This document shows positions 8,613 to 16,926 of a stretch of 64,000 nucleotides of DNA, one piece after another. This stretch comes from Bdellovibrio bacteriovorus W (lineage in GTDB: Bacteria; Bdellovibrionota; Bdellovibrionia; Bdellovibrionales; Bdellovibrionaceae). The notes under the pieces were generated by a model, which had not been told where the DNA came from, did no database searches, and worked only from the letters and a program-made list of their open reading frames with translations. Both the position numbers and the translations under genes were made by a program. Location: positions 930,001-994,000 of the forward strand of contig CP002190.1 of NCBI GenBank assembly GCA_000525675.1, in the 5' to 3' direction. Within the stretch, counting starts at the first letter, position 1. Each line of letters begins with the position of its first letter.

Positions 8613-8644
8613 AAGTATCTTCGGATCTCGAAGGTTTCTTATAG

Positions 8645-8676
8645 AAAAGCGAGTCATAAAACTCGCTTTTGTTATT
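8645..8676. terminator. Second hairpin before acs, terminator-like
   Basis: AAAAGCGAGT and ACTCGCTTTT form a perfect 10-bp stem with a 6-base loop, followed by TTTTGTTATTT. It stands 55 bases before the acs start, so it is either a second terminator or an attenuator of acs. Confidence 0.65.
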
Positions 8677-8730
8677 TAGACTTTGTCTCATGTCTTAAAA
8701 GGATTACCCTATAGGGGTGAGGGTAAGACG

Positions 8731-10668
8731 ATGAGTAAAAAAATCTATCCAGTTCCTGCTGAATGGCAAACGAATGCCTTTGTGAATGAAGAAAAATACA
8801 AGGCTCTTTATGCGCAATCTATGAATTCTCCAGATGAGTTCTGGGCCGAGCAAGCGCAGAGGATTGATTGGTTTAAGCCGTTTCAAAAAGTCAAAGACGT
8901 TAGTTTCCATCGCCCCGTAAAAATTGGTTGGTTCCTAGAGGGAAAACTCAACGCCTCTTACAACTGTCTAGATCGCCACTTAAAAGATCGCGGTGATAAG
9001 GTCGCTTTGATTTGGGAAGCAGATGATCCAAAGACTCCTTCCAGAAAAATTACTTATAAAGAGCTTCATGCAGAAGTTTCTAAACTAGCGAACGTGCTTA
9101 AAAAGATGGGCGTCAAAAAAGGCGACATCGTTACTATCTATATGCCGATGATTCCAGAGGCGACAATAGCAATGCTTGCCTGCGCTCGTATTGGTGCGCC
9201 TCACTCTGTGATCTTTGGAGGCTTTGCTCCTGATGCAATTTCAGATCGTATGAACGATGGACAATCAAAATTTGTGATCACAGCCGATGGTGGGCATCGT
9301 GCAGGGAAGTTACTTAAGTTAAAAGACAATATCGACAAAGCTCTGCACAAAGTACCTCAAGCCGAAAAAGTTTTAGTTGTTAAGTTTGCAGGAAACGACG
9401 TGGCCTTCGATTCAGCTAAAGATCTTTGGTATCACGATGAAATGGCTAAGGCGGACTCTCACTGCGAGCCCGAGGTGATGGATGCAGAAGATGTTTTATT
9501 CACTCTTTACACTTCAGGTTCTACAGGAAAGCCCAAGGGTGTTGTGCATACAACAGGTGGGTACCTTGTCTATGCAAGTTTAACTCATCAGTATATTTTT
9601 GATTGTCATGAGAATGATATTTATTGGTGTACAGCCGATGTGGGGTGGGTGACTGGGCATAGTTATATCGTCTATGGTCCTCTTTCTAACGGCGCGACAA
9701 CTTTGATGTTTGAAGGAGTTCCCACGTACCCAACGCCTTCACGCTTTTGGGAAGTCGTTGATAAACATCAAGTCAGTATTTTCTATTCTTCACCGACGGC
9801 TATCCGAGCATTGATGCGTGAAGGAGAAAAGTACGTTCAAGCAACCTCGCGAAAGTCTTTAAGACTTTTAGGATCTGTGGGGGAACCAATCAATCCCGAA
9901 GCGTGGATCTGGTATTATAACAATGTCGGTGATGGGCGTTGTCCTATTGTCGATACTTGGTGGCAAACTGAAAATGGCGGGATCTTGATTTCGCCACTTC
10001 CAGGGGCAACAACATTAAAGCCTGGATCTGCCACGAAACCCTTTTTGGGAGTGAAGCCGGCCGTTCTTTCGCAAGAAGGGCAAGAACTTGAGGGAGTGTG
10101 CGAAGGACTTCTTGTGATGAAGGATTCTTGGCCAGGGCAAGCGCGCACAGTTTTAAATGATCATAAACGTTTTGAAGAAACATATTTTTCTCAATACGCG
10201 GGATACTACTTCAGTGGTGATGGTTGTCGTCGAGACGCTGATGGGGACTATTGGATCACGGGAAGAGTTGATGACGTTTTGAACGTCTCTGGTCATCGCC
10301 TTGGCACTGCAGAAATTGAATCTGCTTTGGTGGCCCATGGGAAAGTCGCCGAGGCCGCCGTCGTGGGATATCCTCACGATATAAAAGGCCAAGGGATCTA
10401 TGCCTACGTTTGTCTCAAAGCCGGCGAGGCGTCTTCAGAAGAACTGCGCAAAGAGTTAGTGCAAATTGTGCGCGAAGAAATCAGCCCTATTGCTACACCG
10501 GATCTGATTCAGTTTGTATCGGGTTTGCCAAAGACTCGCTCAGGTAAAATTATGCGCAGAATCTTAAGAAAAATTGCTGAAAATCAACCAGATCAACTTG
10601 GCGATACTTCGACTCTCTCAGAGCCGGCAGTTGTACAAGAACTGGTAGACAATAGATTGAATCGGTGA
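8731..10668 (+). CDS. acs: Acetyl-coenzyme A synthetase
   Basis: 645 residues from the chosen ATG, which has GAGGGTAAGA just upstream; an ATG 48 bases earlier lacks a ribosome binding site. AMP-forming acetate activation. Motifs: [15 protein letters not shown] (AMP-binding P-loop), DTWWQTENG (substrate and adenylate contacts), [21 protein letters not shown] (hinge) and [15 protein letters not shown], whose SGK lysine is the classic acetylation-controlled residue. Length and order match the family throughout. It sits alone between terminators and a membrane protein gene 30 bases downstream that may be co-transcribed. Confidence 0.96.
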   Translation: MSKKIYPVPAEWQTNAFVNEEKYKALYAQSMNSPDEFWAEQAQRIDWFKPFQKVKDVSFHRPVKIGWFLEGKLNASYNCLDRHLKDRGDKVALIWEADDPKTPSRKITYKELHAEVSKLANVLKKMGVKKGDIVTIYMPMIPEATIAMLACARIGAPHSVIFGGFAPDAISDRMNDGQSKFVITADGGHRAGKLLKLKDNIDKALHKVPQAEKVLVVKFAGNDVAFDSAKDLWYHDEMAKADSHCEPEVMDAEDVLFTLYTSGSTGKPKGVVHTTGGYLVYASLTHQYIFDCHENDIYWCTADVGWVTGHSYIVYGPLSNGATTLMFEGVPTYPTPSRFWEVVDKHQVSIFYSSPTAIRALMREGEKYVQATSRKSLRLLGSVGEPINPEAWIWYYNNVGDGRCPIVDTWWQTENGGILISPLPGATTLKPGSATKPFLGVKPAVLSQEGQELEGVCEGLLVMKDSWPGQARTVLNDHKRFEETYFSQYAGYYFSGDGCRRDADGDYWITGRVDDVLNVSGHRLGTAEIESALVAHGKVAEAAVVGYPHDIKGQGIYAYVCLKAGEASSEELRKELVQIVREEISPIATPDLIQFVSGLPKTRSGKIMRRILRKIAENQPDQLGDTSTLSEPAVVQELVDNRLNR

Positions 10669-10698
10669 TAATTTCGCCACGCATAAAAAGGGGATTCC

Positions 10699-11229
10699 AT
10701 GACTCAAAAAAATCAATCAATGAATCAATTATTCGCCTTAGGATTAATGATTTTAGCGGCAGCTTTTAGTCGTTTTATTCCTCATCCTTGGAACTTCACA
10801 GCTGTAGGAGCTATGGCTCTTTTTGGTGGTGCTTATCTTCCAAAAAGATTGTCACTCATTGTTCCGTTGGCGGCATTGATGTTAACAGATGCTATTCTGG
10901 GCTTTCATAACACGATGGTTTTTGTCTATGCAGCTTTTGCTGCGATCGTGGCTTTGGGATGGGTTCTGCGCTCACAGCGTTCAGTTGTTAAAGTTGGCGG
11001 AATGTCTTTACTTGCGAGTGTATTATTTTTCGCGGTTTCAAACTTCGGTGTTTGGATGATGGACGGCATGTACGCTCGTACTTTTGAAGGCTTAGTTCAG
11101 TGTTACGTAGCGGCTATTCCATTCTTCGGTAATCAAGTTGGCGGAGATTTATTTTTCTCTGCGGTTATGTTCGGCGGATACGAGGCTTTGAAGTCTCTAG
11201 TGCCAGGCATCGCGGGTCAGCAAGCGTAG
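10699..11229 (+). CDS. DUF6580-like integral membrane protein
   Basis: 176 residues with about five membrane segments and the pattern AAFSRFIPHPWNFTAVGAMA, GGAYLP, and NFGVWMMDGMYARTFEGL followed by GGDLFFSAVMFG. This resembles the DUF6580 family, which looks like the substrate-binding (S) component of ECF-type transporters; no ATPase or T component is nearby. It follows acs by 30 bases with AAGGGG as ribosome binding site. The function is unknown. Confidence 0.7.
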   Translation: MTQKNQSMNQLFALGLMILAAAFSRFIPHPWNFTAVGAMALFGGAYLPKRLSLIVPLAALMLTDAILGFHNTMVFVYAAFAAIVALGWVLRSQRSVVKVGGMSLLASVLFFAVSNFGVWMMDGMYARTFEGLVQCYVAAIPFFGNQVGGDLFFSAVMFGGYEALKSLVPGIAGQQA

Positions 11230-11287
11230 TTGATTTCGGCTTTTAGTCGTATCTGGATCTTTTGATCGACAATGGATAATTATAAAA

Positions 11288-12346
11288 ATGAATTACGGAC
11301 TGCATAGACCGATTTTAGGAGGGAAGGTAAACTTCCCTCTTTGCTTAGCGCCCATGGTAGGTCTTACTCATGTGGCCTTGCGCGAAGTGATGCGCGAATA
11401 CCTTCCTGAAGATGCCTACACTATTTGGCCGACAGAGATGCTCAATAGTCGGCGAATTCCCAGCGAGAATTTAGAAAAAACTCCCGAAACAATGCGCGCA
11501 GAGTTTGAGCCTGGGCTTATTCCGCAAATTCTTGGCAATGAAGAAAAGCCCATCGCTGAAAGTGTGAAGCGTCTGGTGGAGTGGGGCGCTGAAGGGATTG
11601 ATATCAACATGGGTTGTCCGGTGCAAAAAGCCCTAAAGCATAACTATGGTGTCGCCTTGATGGGTGATGCAAGTTATGCCGCTGAGGTTGTGCGCATGAC
11701 TGTTGAGAACTCAAATGTTCCCGTCAGTGTAAAGTTGCGAGCCGTTGGAAGTAATAAGGAACTCGACGAACTCCTAGAGTTTGTCAGTGGACTTCGTAAG
11801 GCGGGTGCAAGCTGGGTCTGCCTTCATCCGCGCACGGCAGAACAAAAACGTCGCGGTAGTGCGGATTGGAATCAAATTAAATATCTACATTCAGTTGTCG
11901 ACTTTCCCGTCATTGGCAATGGTGACGTGCAAACTGTCGATGATGCCCTCCTCATGCTGACCGAGACTGGCTGTGACATGGCCATGGCAGGGCGTGGCCT
12001 TGCTGCAAGACCTTGGATGCTTTGGCAGCTCGGCGAGAAGTTGGGTATGAAAGCTCCTCGAGGTAAAGAAGGTCTGCGCGCTCCGCAAACTCCCGAAGAA
12101 GAGGGAGCTGAGTACGGCCGCAGTCTCTTAAAACTTATCGAGCGCAGTCGTCATTATTTTGGCGAAGATCTAGCTATGCGCAAAGTGCGCTTCTACGTAC
12201 GCACTACTTCAGTGTGGTTGCCCTTTGGAAATACTCTTGTGGGTGTTTGCGCGAAGGCGAAAAACATTGATGAAATGATTCTGGGAGTGGCGAAGTTTTT
12301 TGAAAATAGGATAGAGATGTCGGCACACACCGACCTCCGCCAATAG
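11288..12346 (+). CDS. tRNA-dihydrouridine synthase family protein
   Basis: 352 residues, FMN-dependent TIM barrel reducing uridine to dihydrouridine in tRNA. APMVGLTHVALRE is the N-terminal FMN loop, INMGCPVQKALKHNYG carries the catalytic Cys region, VSVKLR and CLHPRTAEQ supply the Lys and His that contact FMN and uridine, and VIGNGDV..GCDMAMAGRGLAARPW is the phosphate-binding end. It is somewhat longer than DusB (about 320) and does not match a subfamily clearly by eye. A second Dus gene lies at 14084. Two tandem palindromic repeats follow directly after its stop codon. Confidence 0.9.
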   Translation: MNYGLHRPILGGKVNFPLCLAPMVGLTHVALREVMREYLPEDAYTIWPTEMLNSRRIPSENLEKTPETMRAEFEPGLIPQILGNEEKPIAESVKRLVEWGAEGIDINMGCPVQKALKHNYGVALMGDASYAAEVVRMTVENSNVPVSVKLRAVGSNKELDELLEFVSGLRKAGASWVCLHPRTAEQKRRGSADWNQIKYLHSVVDFPVIGNGDVQTVDDALLMLTETGCDMAMAGRGLAARPWMLWQLGEKLGMKAPRGKEGLRAPQTPEEEGAEYGRSLLKLIERSRHYFGEDLAMRKVRFYVRTTSVWLPFGNTLVGVCAKAKNIDEMILGVAKFFENRIEMSAHTDLRQ

Positions 12347-12347
12347 C

Positions 12348-12472
12348 GAAGTTCGTGAAAAAGGCCTGCCTGCTTTGTTGTCGGGCTTCGTCCTCTCTTC
12401 GGCGTACTTTGAGTACGCCTTTGTTGCGGGCGAAACCCTCCGCCGCGCATGCAAACCTTTTTGACGAACTTC
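12348..12472. repeat. Long palindromic intergenic repeat, copy 2 (subtype B)
   Basis: Begins one base after the dus stop codon. Outer arms GAAGTTCGT..AAAAAGG and CCTTTTT..ACGAACTTC pair; the tip hairpin is GGCGTACTTTGAGTACGCC. The inner part (TTGTTGTCGGGC .. GTTGCGGGC) differs from copy 1 and defines subtype B, shared with 31414-31534. The arm sequence differs from the other copies but stays self-complementary. Confidence 0.85.
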
Positions 12473-12488
12473 TAGAGCTTATGAATGG

Positions 12489-12600
12489 GGATCATCTGAC
12501 TTCGTTGTCGGCAGGCTTTCTCGCTCCGACGTGCATGGAGCACGCCTGCGCTGCGAGAGCCCACCTCCGCCTTGCATCTGAACCCTTTTGACGAACCTTC
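12489..12600. repeat. Long palindromic intergenic repeat, copy 3 (subtype A, left arm lost)
   Basis: From CTGACTTCGTTGTCGG onward it is nearly identical to copy 1, including the tip CGTGCATGGAGCACG and the right arm AACCCTTTTGACGAA, but the left outer arm is missing, so the outermost stem cannot form. It lies 17 bases after copy 2, giving a B-A tandem. Confidence 0.75.
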
Positions 12601-12690
12601 GAGTTCTGTATTTAGTGTCATTGCGGGATTCGGATTTCTTGTTGCAGAATTGGGCGTGAGGTGTGGTTGAGAGCGGGGGATCAAAATTGC

Positions 12691-12724
12691 AAAAGGTGAC
12701 GTTGCTTTCGCAGAGTCACCTTTT
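12691..12724 (+). terminator. Hairpin in the leader of the small peptide gene, terminator-like
   Basis: AAAAGGTGAC and GTCACCTTTT form a perfect 10-bp stem with a 14-base loop, ending in TTTT. It is 39 bases before the small ORF at 12763. It could end upstream read-through or act as an attenuator. Confidence 0.5.
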
Positions 12725-12737
12725 GGATGGAACTTTT

Positions 12738-12762
12738 ATCGATATCCTTAAAGGAGATCGAT
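12738..12762 (+). promoter_or_regulatory. Hairpin that buries the Shine-Dalgarno sequence of the small peptide
   Basis: ATCGATATCC, loop TTAAA, GGAGATCGAT: 9 of 10 positions pair. The ribosome binding site AAGGAG starts in the loop and continues into the right arm, and the ATG follows immediately. Translation should be blocked unless the stem is opened. Confidence 0.55.
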
Positions 12763-12864
12763 ATGACAAACACACAATGTCATTTTCGGCAGATTCTCAA
12801 AATAGTGAAGCTCGTTTTAGAAATAATTCGAGTTCTCATCGAAATTATTTCGAAGCTAATTTAA
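12763..12864 (+). CDS. Small hydrophobic peptide (33 residues), type I toxin-like
   Basis: ATG with a perfect AAGGAG seven bases upstream. The peptide begins MTNTQCHFRQ and continues with a helix-favouring stretch of Ile, Leu and Val alternating with Lys, Arg and Glu (LKIVKLVLEIIRVLIEIISKLI is its C-terminal part), so one long amphipathic or membrane helix is expected. Size, strong ribosome site, leader hairpins and a sequestered Shine-Dalgarno sequence are what type I toxin mRNAs show, but no antisense promoter was identified and I recognise no named family. It could instead be a small membrane regulator or a chance ORF. Confidence 0.4.
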   Translation: MTNTQCHFRQILKIVKLVLEIIRVLIEIISKLI

Positions 12865-12972
12865 AGAACACTCTGGCAGGTTTCTAGGCACTGACTTAGA
12901 ACCAAGGACGGGACTCAAAATCCCTCGATAGAGGTTCAAAAACTGGATCGACTCTGCGAGAGCACTTCTAAA
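12865..12972. other. Intergenic stretch, no gene seen
   Basis: Between the small peptide and the convergent methyltransferase gene. It contains a short tRNA-Leu-like anticodon arm (12910-12924) with no acceptor or T arm, treated as chance or remnant. The 12601-12690 stretch before the peptide leader is likewise empty. Confidence 0.5.
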
Positions 12973-13626
12973 TTAAATTTTCTGGAGTATGAAATAAGGA
13001 CTTCGTGCTTTTAGAATACGCAGTCCGAATTTTTGTGCAACCCATTCAAATGTTTTTTCAGAGAAAAACGAAACGTGAGTCAGATCGCGGCGGTAGTGCC
13101 AATCGTGAAATGCAGCCTCGCCTTTATGAGCAGAGGTCATAACTCCAAGCAGACCACCTGATTCGAGGAGGTCCACAAGGTTGTGAATTTCTTTATGTGG
13201 ATAGTAGAAGTGTTCCCACACTTCTGTGCTCAAGATGAATTTGTATTTGCTATTGAGGTAACTTTGATCAGGAGCAAAATACATATCGTAGTTCGTCATC
13301 TGATAGCCTTTTATCGCCATCAGTTCGCTGGCAACAGCCGTGGGGCCGCAGCCATAGTCTAAACCTTTCACGACTTGGGAATTCTTTAAGCTCTCTTTGC
13401 AGAGCTTGTGCAGGTCTTCGATCAGAGGTTGTAGGAAAGCAACATAACCCGCACTTAGATTGTTTTCGTGCAAATCATATCGAGCTTTTTCTTCTTGAGA
13501 AGTATAGCGCTCCAAAGGATGCATATAAATCATATCACAATCAATACAGTGAAAATAGCTGCGCTCAGGTTTTTTGACGACCTTAAAAAGGTCTGTTCTC
13601 TCGGACTGACATAAGATACAATTCAT
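12973..13626 (-). CDS. Class I SAM-dependent methyltransferase with N-terminal zinc motif
   Basis: 217 residues. Cys3, Cys6, Cys27 and Cys30 form a CxxC-N20-CxxC treble-clef-like zinc motif. KGLDYGCGPTAVASEL (about residues 87-102) is the SAM-binding motif I, and LSTEVWEHFYYPHKE is the motif IV/post-IV pattern of Methyltransf_23-like enzymes. Proteins with this arrangement often modify sugars or lipids, but the substrate cannot be inferred here. It is transcribed alone, divergent from the glutaredoxin gene 50 bases away. Confidence 0.85.
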   Translation of the reverse strand: MNCILCQSERTDLFKVVKKPERSYFHCIDCDMIYMHPLERYTSQEEKARYDLHENNLSAGYVAFLQPLIEDLHKLCKESLKNSQVVKGLDYGCGPTAVASELMAIKGYQMTNYDMYFAPDQSYLNSKYKFILSTEVWEHFYYPHKEIHNLVDLLESGGLLGVMTSAHKGEAAFHDWHYRRDLTHVSFFSEKTFEWVAQKFGLRILKARSPYFILQKI

Positions 13627-13675
13627 AATGCCTCAGACCTTGGCGATATGATTAGACGAAGTCAAAAGGAAAGTT

Positions 13676-13930
13676 ATGAAAAAAGTGAAGCTTTATAAGA
13701 AGAATCCATGCCCTTATTGCGACCGCGCAATTAATTTCCTTGAGGGACGCGGGATTGCGTTCGATGTTGTCGATTTGACAGATAATTTGGACGAACTTGA
13801 TAGACTTAGAAATGAAACGGGATGGCGAACAGTTCCGATGATTTTCATCAACGATAAATTGATCGGTGGATACACGGATTTAAAAGATCTGGATGAATCT
13901 GGAGAACTCGATAAATTATTGGCTGAATAG
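13676..13930 (+). CDS. grxC: Glutaredoxin 3-type
   Basis: 84 residues, class I dithiol glutaredoxin. The active site is CPYC (Cys12, Cys15); WRTVPMIFIND carries the cis-Pro loop and GGYTDLKDLDESGELDKLL the glutathione-binding GG-x-x-D motif. It reduces protein disulfides and mixed glutathione disulfides in the cytoplasm. Single-gene unit closed by a strong terminator. Confidence 0.95.
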   Translation: MKKVKLYKKNPCPYCDRAINFLEGRGIAFDVVDLTDNLDELDRLRNETGWRTVPMIFINDKLIGGYTDLKDLDESGELDKLLAE

Positions 13931-13936
13931 TCGAAT

Positions 13937-13970
13937 AAAAAAAGGCGGTGGAAAGACCGCCTTTTTTATT
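13937..13970 (+). terminator. Rho-independent terminator of grxC
   Basis: AAAAGGCGGT and ACCGCCTTTT pair around a GGAAAG loop, with a T run after and an A run before. Confidence 0.9.
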
Positions 13971-14083
13971 TCTCAATGAGTTTTCAATCTCTAAGGAGTA
14001 GATCCTGAAATCTTTTCCCCCGACAGAGTCGGAAGGTCATCATCCCCCAAAGGATTGTGGCGATGGTGGCTAACAAAAAATAT

Positions 14084-15034
14084 TTAGAGACAGATTTTTT
14101 CCAACTGAGTTTGAAACTCGACCGGATTCTTTAAAACCTTCAACTGCTCAAAAACAGGTTTTGCTTCTGGATTTTTTAACGACAGAGCACGCAGCCATTG
14201 TTTAGATCTGGAAACAGCAAAGTGATTGTTAATGTAGAGTGTACTTGCTTCAAAAAACTGCGGCAGAAGTGGTTTTGCTTTTTCCCAACTCATCTCTTCC
14301 ACGGTTTCTTTTTTTAGACTTTGTTGGATCTGCTTAAAAATAAACGGATTGCTCATCACTCCGCGGCCGATCATGTAGTCTTCGCATTGAGTGACTTCCA
14401 CGCAGCGATGAAAATCATCCACATTCCAGATTTCACCATTGGCGATAATCTTAATTTTGACTCGTTCTTTGATCTTAGGAATCCATTCCCAGTGCGCAGG
14501 TGGCTTATAGCCATCGGTCTTTGTGCGGCAGTGAACAGTGAGCCAAGTAGCATTGGCTTCTTCAACTGCTTGGGCGATGTCTAAGCAATGGGAAGGATCA
14601 TCAAAGCCTAAGCGAATTTTAGCGGTGACAGGGGTTGAAGCGGGAACCGCATCGCGTACCGTTTTTACAATGTCATAAATTCGATCGCAGGATTTTAAAA
14701 GACTTGCTCCGCCATCATGGCGATTGACGGTTTTTGCGGGGCAACCAAAATTTAAGTCGATGCCTTTGGCGCCGAGTTTCGCTGCGCGCTCTGCATTGAG
14801 AGCCAAGGGCTCAGCTTGGCCGCCAAGAAGTTGCAAAAAGACCGGTGTACCCCAGCGAGTCTCGGAGTTGGTTTTTAGCTCAGGGCAGTTCTTATAGAAA
14901 ACACTCTCAGGATGCAGGCGGTTGGTGACGCGCAGGAATTCAGTCACGCACTGGTCAATACCACCAATGCGAGTCAGCGTATCGCGCATCACCCAATCCA
15001 CCACGCCTTCCATGGGAGCTAAGAACAGTTTCAT
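14084..15034 (-). CDS. dusC: tRNA-dihydrouridine synthase, DusC-like
   Basis: 316 residues, close to E. coli DusC (315), which makes dihydrouridine-16. It begins MKLFLAPMEGVVDWVMRDTL, the DusC-type FMN loop; NFGCPAKTVNRHDGGASLL holds the catalytic Cys; TAKIRLG and VHCRTKTDGYKPPAHWEWI supply the FMN- and substrate-contacting Lys and His; IIANGEIWNVDDFHRC and DYMIGRGVMSNPF close the barrel. It lies 3 bases after the EVE-domain gene in a three-gene leftward operon (ychJ-like, EVE, dusC). The subtype is family inference, not tested. Confidence 0.92.
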   Translation of the reverse strand: MKLFLAPMEGVVDWVMRDTLTRIGGIDQCVTEFLRVTNRLHPESVFYKNCPELKTNSETRWGTPVFLQLLGGQAEPLALNAERAAKLGAKGIDLNFGCPAKTVNRHDGGASLLKSCDRIYDIVKTVRDAVPASTPVTAKIRLGFDDPSHCLDIAQAVEEANATWLTVHCRTKTDGYKPPAHWEWIPKIKERVKIKIIANGEIWNVDDFHRCVEVTQCEDYMIGRGVMSNPFIFKQIQQSLKKETVEEMSWEKAKPLLPQFFEASTLYINNHFAVSRSKQWLRALSLKNPEAKPVFEQLKVLKNPVEFQTQLEKICL

Positions 15035-15037
15035 GGA

Positions 15038-15493
15038 TTAAGCATCACCTAGTTTTTCAACCAATTCGAAGTGTTTTTTGTCAACAGGTTGAACTGAGAG
15101 GCGCGAGCCTTTTTGTAAAACCGTCATATCGGCAAGCTTAGCGTTGTCACGCAAGTCAGGAAGGCTGATGAAGTTTTTAAATTTCTTTACAAAAGAAACT
15201 TCAACGCAAGACCAGCGAGGCTTTTCCGGAGAAGACTTGGCATCGTAATATTCAGACTTTTTATCAAACTGCAACTCATCCGGAGCAGCTGGTTTAGAGA
15301 CTTTCGCAATTCCAGCAATTCCAGGAGGAGTCGCATTGGAGTGATAGAATAAAACCAAATCGCCGACTTCCATATCGATCATGAAATTCCGCGCTTGGTA
15401 GTTTCTGACACCTTCCCACCAAGTGCGCTTATCTTTTTTCAATTGGTCGATGGAATAAACATCGGGCTCTGATTTCATCAGCCAATATTTCAT
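15038..15493 (-). CDS. EVE domain protein
   Basis: 151 residues, a single EVE domain (PUA-like fold). It starts MKYWLMKSEPDVYSIDQL and contains WWEGVRNYQARNFM and GDLVLFYHSN, the signature of THYN1-type EVE proteins, which are thought to bind modified bases in nucleic acids. It is tightly linked (2-3 bases) to genes on both sides, so co-expression with a tRNA-modifying dusC and a SEC-C protein is expected. Whether its ligand is a modified DNA or RNA base is unknown. Confidence 0.9.
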   Translation of the reverse strand: MKYWLMKSEPDVYSIDQLKKDKRTWWEGVRNYQARNFMIDMEVGDLVLFYHSNATPPGIAGIAKVSKPAAPDELQFDKKSEYYDAKSSPEKPRWSCVEVSFVKKFKNFISLPDLRDNAKLADMTVLQKGSRLSVQPVDKKHFELVEKLGDA

Positions 15494-15495
15494 TC

Positions 15496-15903
15496 TTACT
15501 CCTCGGTCTCTTCGTCTTCGTAATCAATCACTTTACCAGTTTTAAAATACCACTGGCCAGATTGCTTTCTGAAGGTGCTCACTTCGTGGTGAAGGTACTC
15601 TTCACCATCCACAGTGTAGTTGGCCTTAAACTCAACGATTCCTTTATTGCCAGACTCTTCAGCGCGTAGAATTTCAAGAGACGTAAAGTCAGCGGACTCT
15701 GCCCACTCACGGTTGGCCTCTTGGTTGAAATCCTGAATATTCTGAGGATGAATTGTGTTTTTAATATAATCGAGTTGCTTCTTCGCAAAGGCTGTATAGC
15801 GCGAACGCATCAAGAGTTCTGCTGTTGGAGCAAGCTCTTTACCTGTGTGATAGATTGCACAACATTCTTCGTATTTTTTAGTATTTCCGCAAGGACAGTT
15901 CAT
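15496..15903 (-). CDS. YchJ-like SEC-C zinc-motif protein
   Basis: 135 residues from the ATG that gives MNCPCGNTKKYEECC; an upstream TTG in frame is less likely. The N-terminal SEC-C motif (CPCG-x7-CC-x-x-YH) binds zinc. The rest is the NTF2-like YchJ domain (AELLMRSRYTAFAKKQLDYI, SADFTSLEIL, GIVEFKANYTVDG), of unknown function. The acidic C-terminal tail (DYEDEETEE) ends just before the EVE gene. Confidence 0.88.
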   Translation of the reverse strand: MNCPCGNTKKYEECCAIYHTGKELAPTAELLMRSRYTAFAKKQLDYIKNTIHPQNIQDFNQEANREWAESADFTSLEILRAEESGNKGIVEFKANYTVDGEEYLHHEVSTFRKQSGQWYFKTGKVIDYEDEETEE

Positions 15904-16160
15904 AGAACGGAAGCTATCAAGATTCTGGCTGCAAGGTAACTGGAAGAGTGATTTGCGCTGCGGCAATTCTATCTTTTTTCGCCTCGACGAGTACGCTCAC
16001 ATAGAGGTTCATCAAAAAGGTTCGAATGTACAAAAAGTGCAAAGAATTTTTGAAGTGTAGGCCGCGCGGAAGCTGGCTTCATGCCATACCAAGCAAGAGG
16101 GCCTGCTGACAGCGTGGAAGATGAACCTTAATCGCGAACCTTAAGGTAGAAGGAGAGTTT
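15904..16160. other. Intergenic region with paired repeats, possible structured leader
   Basis: Two direct copies of AGGTTC (16005 and 16018) are answered by two copies of GAACCT (16123 and 16136), so a stem of about 6-9 bp could close a 110-140-base domain just before the oxidoreductase gene. TTAAGG next to the last copy overlaps the approach to its ribosome binding site AAGGAGAG. No promoter was assigned. Confidence 0.3.
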
Positions 16161-16922
16161 ATGAGTTCATGGGCGCTAATCACTGGAGCGACCTCAGGAA
16201 TTGGCTGGGCAACGGCAAAGGCGCTGGCAGCTCAGGGGCATCATTTGCTTTTAACAGGCAGAAGATATGAGCGCCTCGAAGCTCTAAAGAATGAAATTCA
16301 AAAGCAGCATGGTTCGCTTGAAATTCGTTTGGCATGTTTTGATGTCTCCGATCGCTTTGAGGTCAGTGAGTTTTTAAAAGAACAACAAGAGATTTTACCG
16401 AAAGTCGAAATCCTAGTGAATAATGCTGGATTGGCTCTGGGTACTGATAAAATGCAGAGTGCGAATCTGGATGATTGGGAGATAATGATTGATACCAATA
16501 TCAAGGGAATGCTCTTTATGACTCGTGCGCTAGTGGCAGAGATGGTGAAGAAAAACTCTGGCCATATTGTTAATCTTGGCTCTGTTGCAGGCAGATGGAC
16601 TTACCCAGGTGGGGGAGTTTATTGCGCCACTAAATTTGCCGTGCGCGCTTTAAGCGAAGGCTTGCGCATGGATTTATTGGGACACAACATTCGGGTCACC
16701 AATATCGAGCCAGGAATGGTGCACACAGAGTTCTCTGAAATTCGTCTGAAAGATAAAACGGCAGCGGATAAGGTCTATGAGGGAATGAAGCCTCTCAGCT
16801 CAGAGGACATTGCAGAGACCATCGCGTGGTGCCTGTCGCGCCCTTCTCATGTGAATATTCAAGAGCTCGTTATTTATCCCACAGCACAAGCCCATGTCGG
16901 GCAAGTAGCAAGGAAAGGCTAA
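16161..16922 (+). CDS. Short-chain dehydrogenase/reductase (YdfG-like)
   Basis: 253 residues, classical SDR. The NAD(P) loop TGATSGIG (8-15), NNAG, the catalytic Ser in NLGSVAG and the YxxxK pair in YCATK are all present; Arg residues after strand 2 (TGRRYERLE) favour NADPH. Motifs such as [13 protein letters not shown] and the C-terminal IYPTAQAH match the E. coli YdfG branch, which reduces 3-hydroxy acids or malonic semialdehyde. The gene precedes fumC by 4 bases, so both are probably co-transcribed; no common pathway is obvious. Confidence 0.9.
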   Translation: MSSWALITGATSGIGWATAKALAAQGHHLLLTGRRYERLEALKNEIQKQHGSLEIRLACFDVSDRFEVSEFLKEQQEILPKVEILVNNAGLALGTDKMQSANLDDWEIMIDTNIKGMLFMTRALVAEMVKKNSGHIVNLGSVAGRWTYPGGGVYCATKFAVRALSEGLRMDLLGHNIRVTNIEPGMVHTEFSEIRLKDKTAADKVYEGMKPLSSEDIAETIAWCLSRPSHVNIQELVIYPTAQAHVGQVARKG

Positions 16923-16926
16923 GACG

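Noticed and set aside
12355-12591. Open frames on both strands in the palindromic repeats (also 8325-8528, 31278-31553)
   Set aside because: They encode the same Arg/Ser-rich peptide from the repeated palindromes; no ribosome sites; explained by the repeats.
12663-12887. 74-residue frame across the small-peptide leader
   Set aside because: GTG/ATG without ribosome site and overlapping the better-supported 33-codon ORF in another frame.
12910-12940. Anticodon-arm-like GGGACTCAAAATCCC plus a CTC/GAG variable-arm-like hairpin and GTTCAAA, resembling tRNA-Leu (CAA)
   Set aside because: No acceptor stem, no D arm with GG and no paired T stem could be built around it; at best a decayed fragment.
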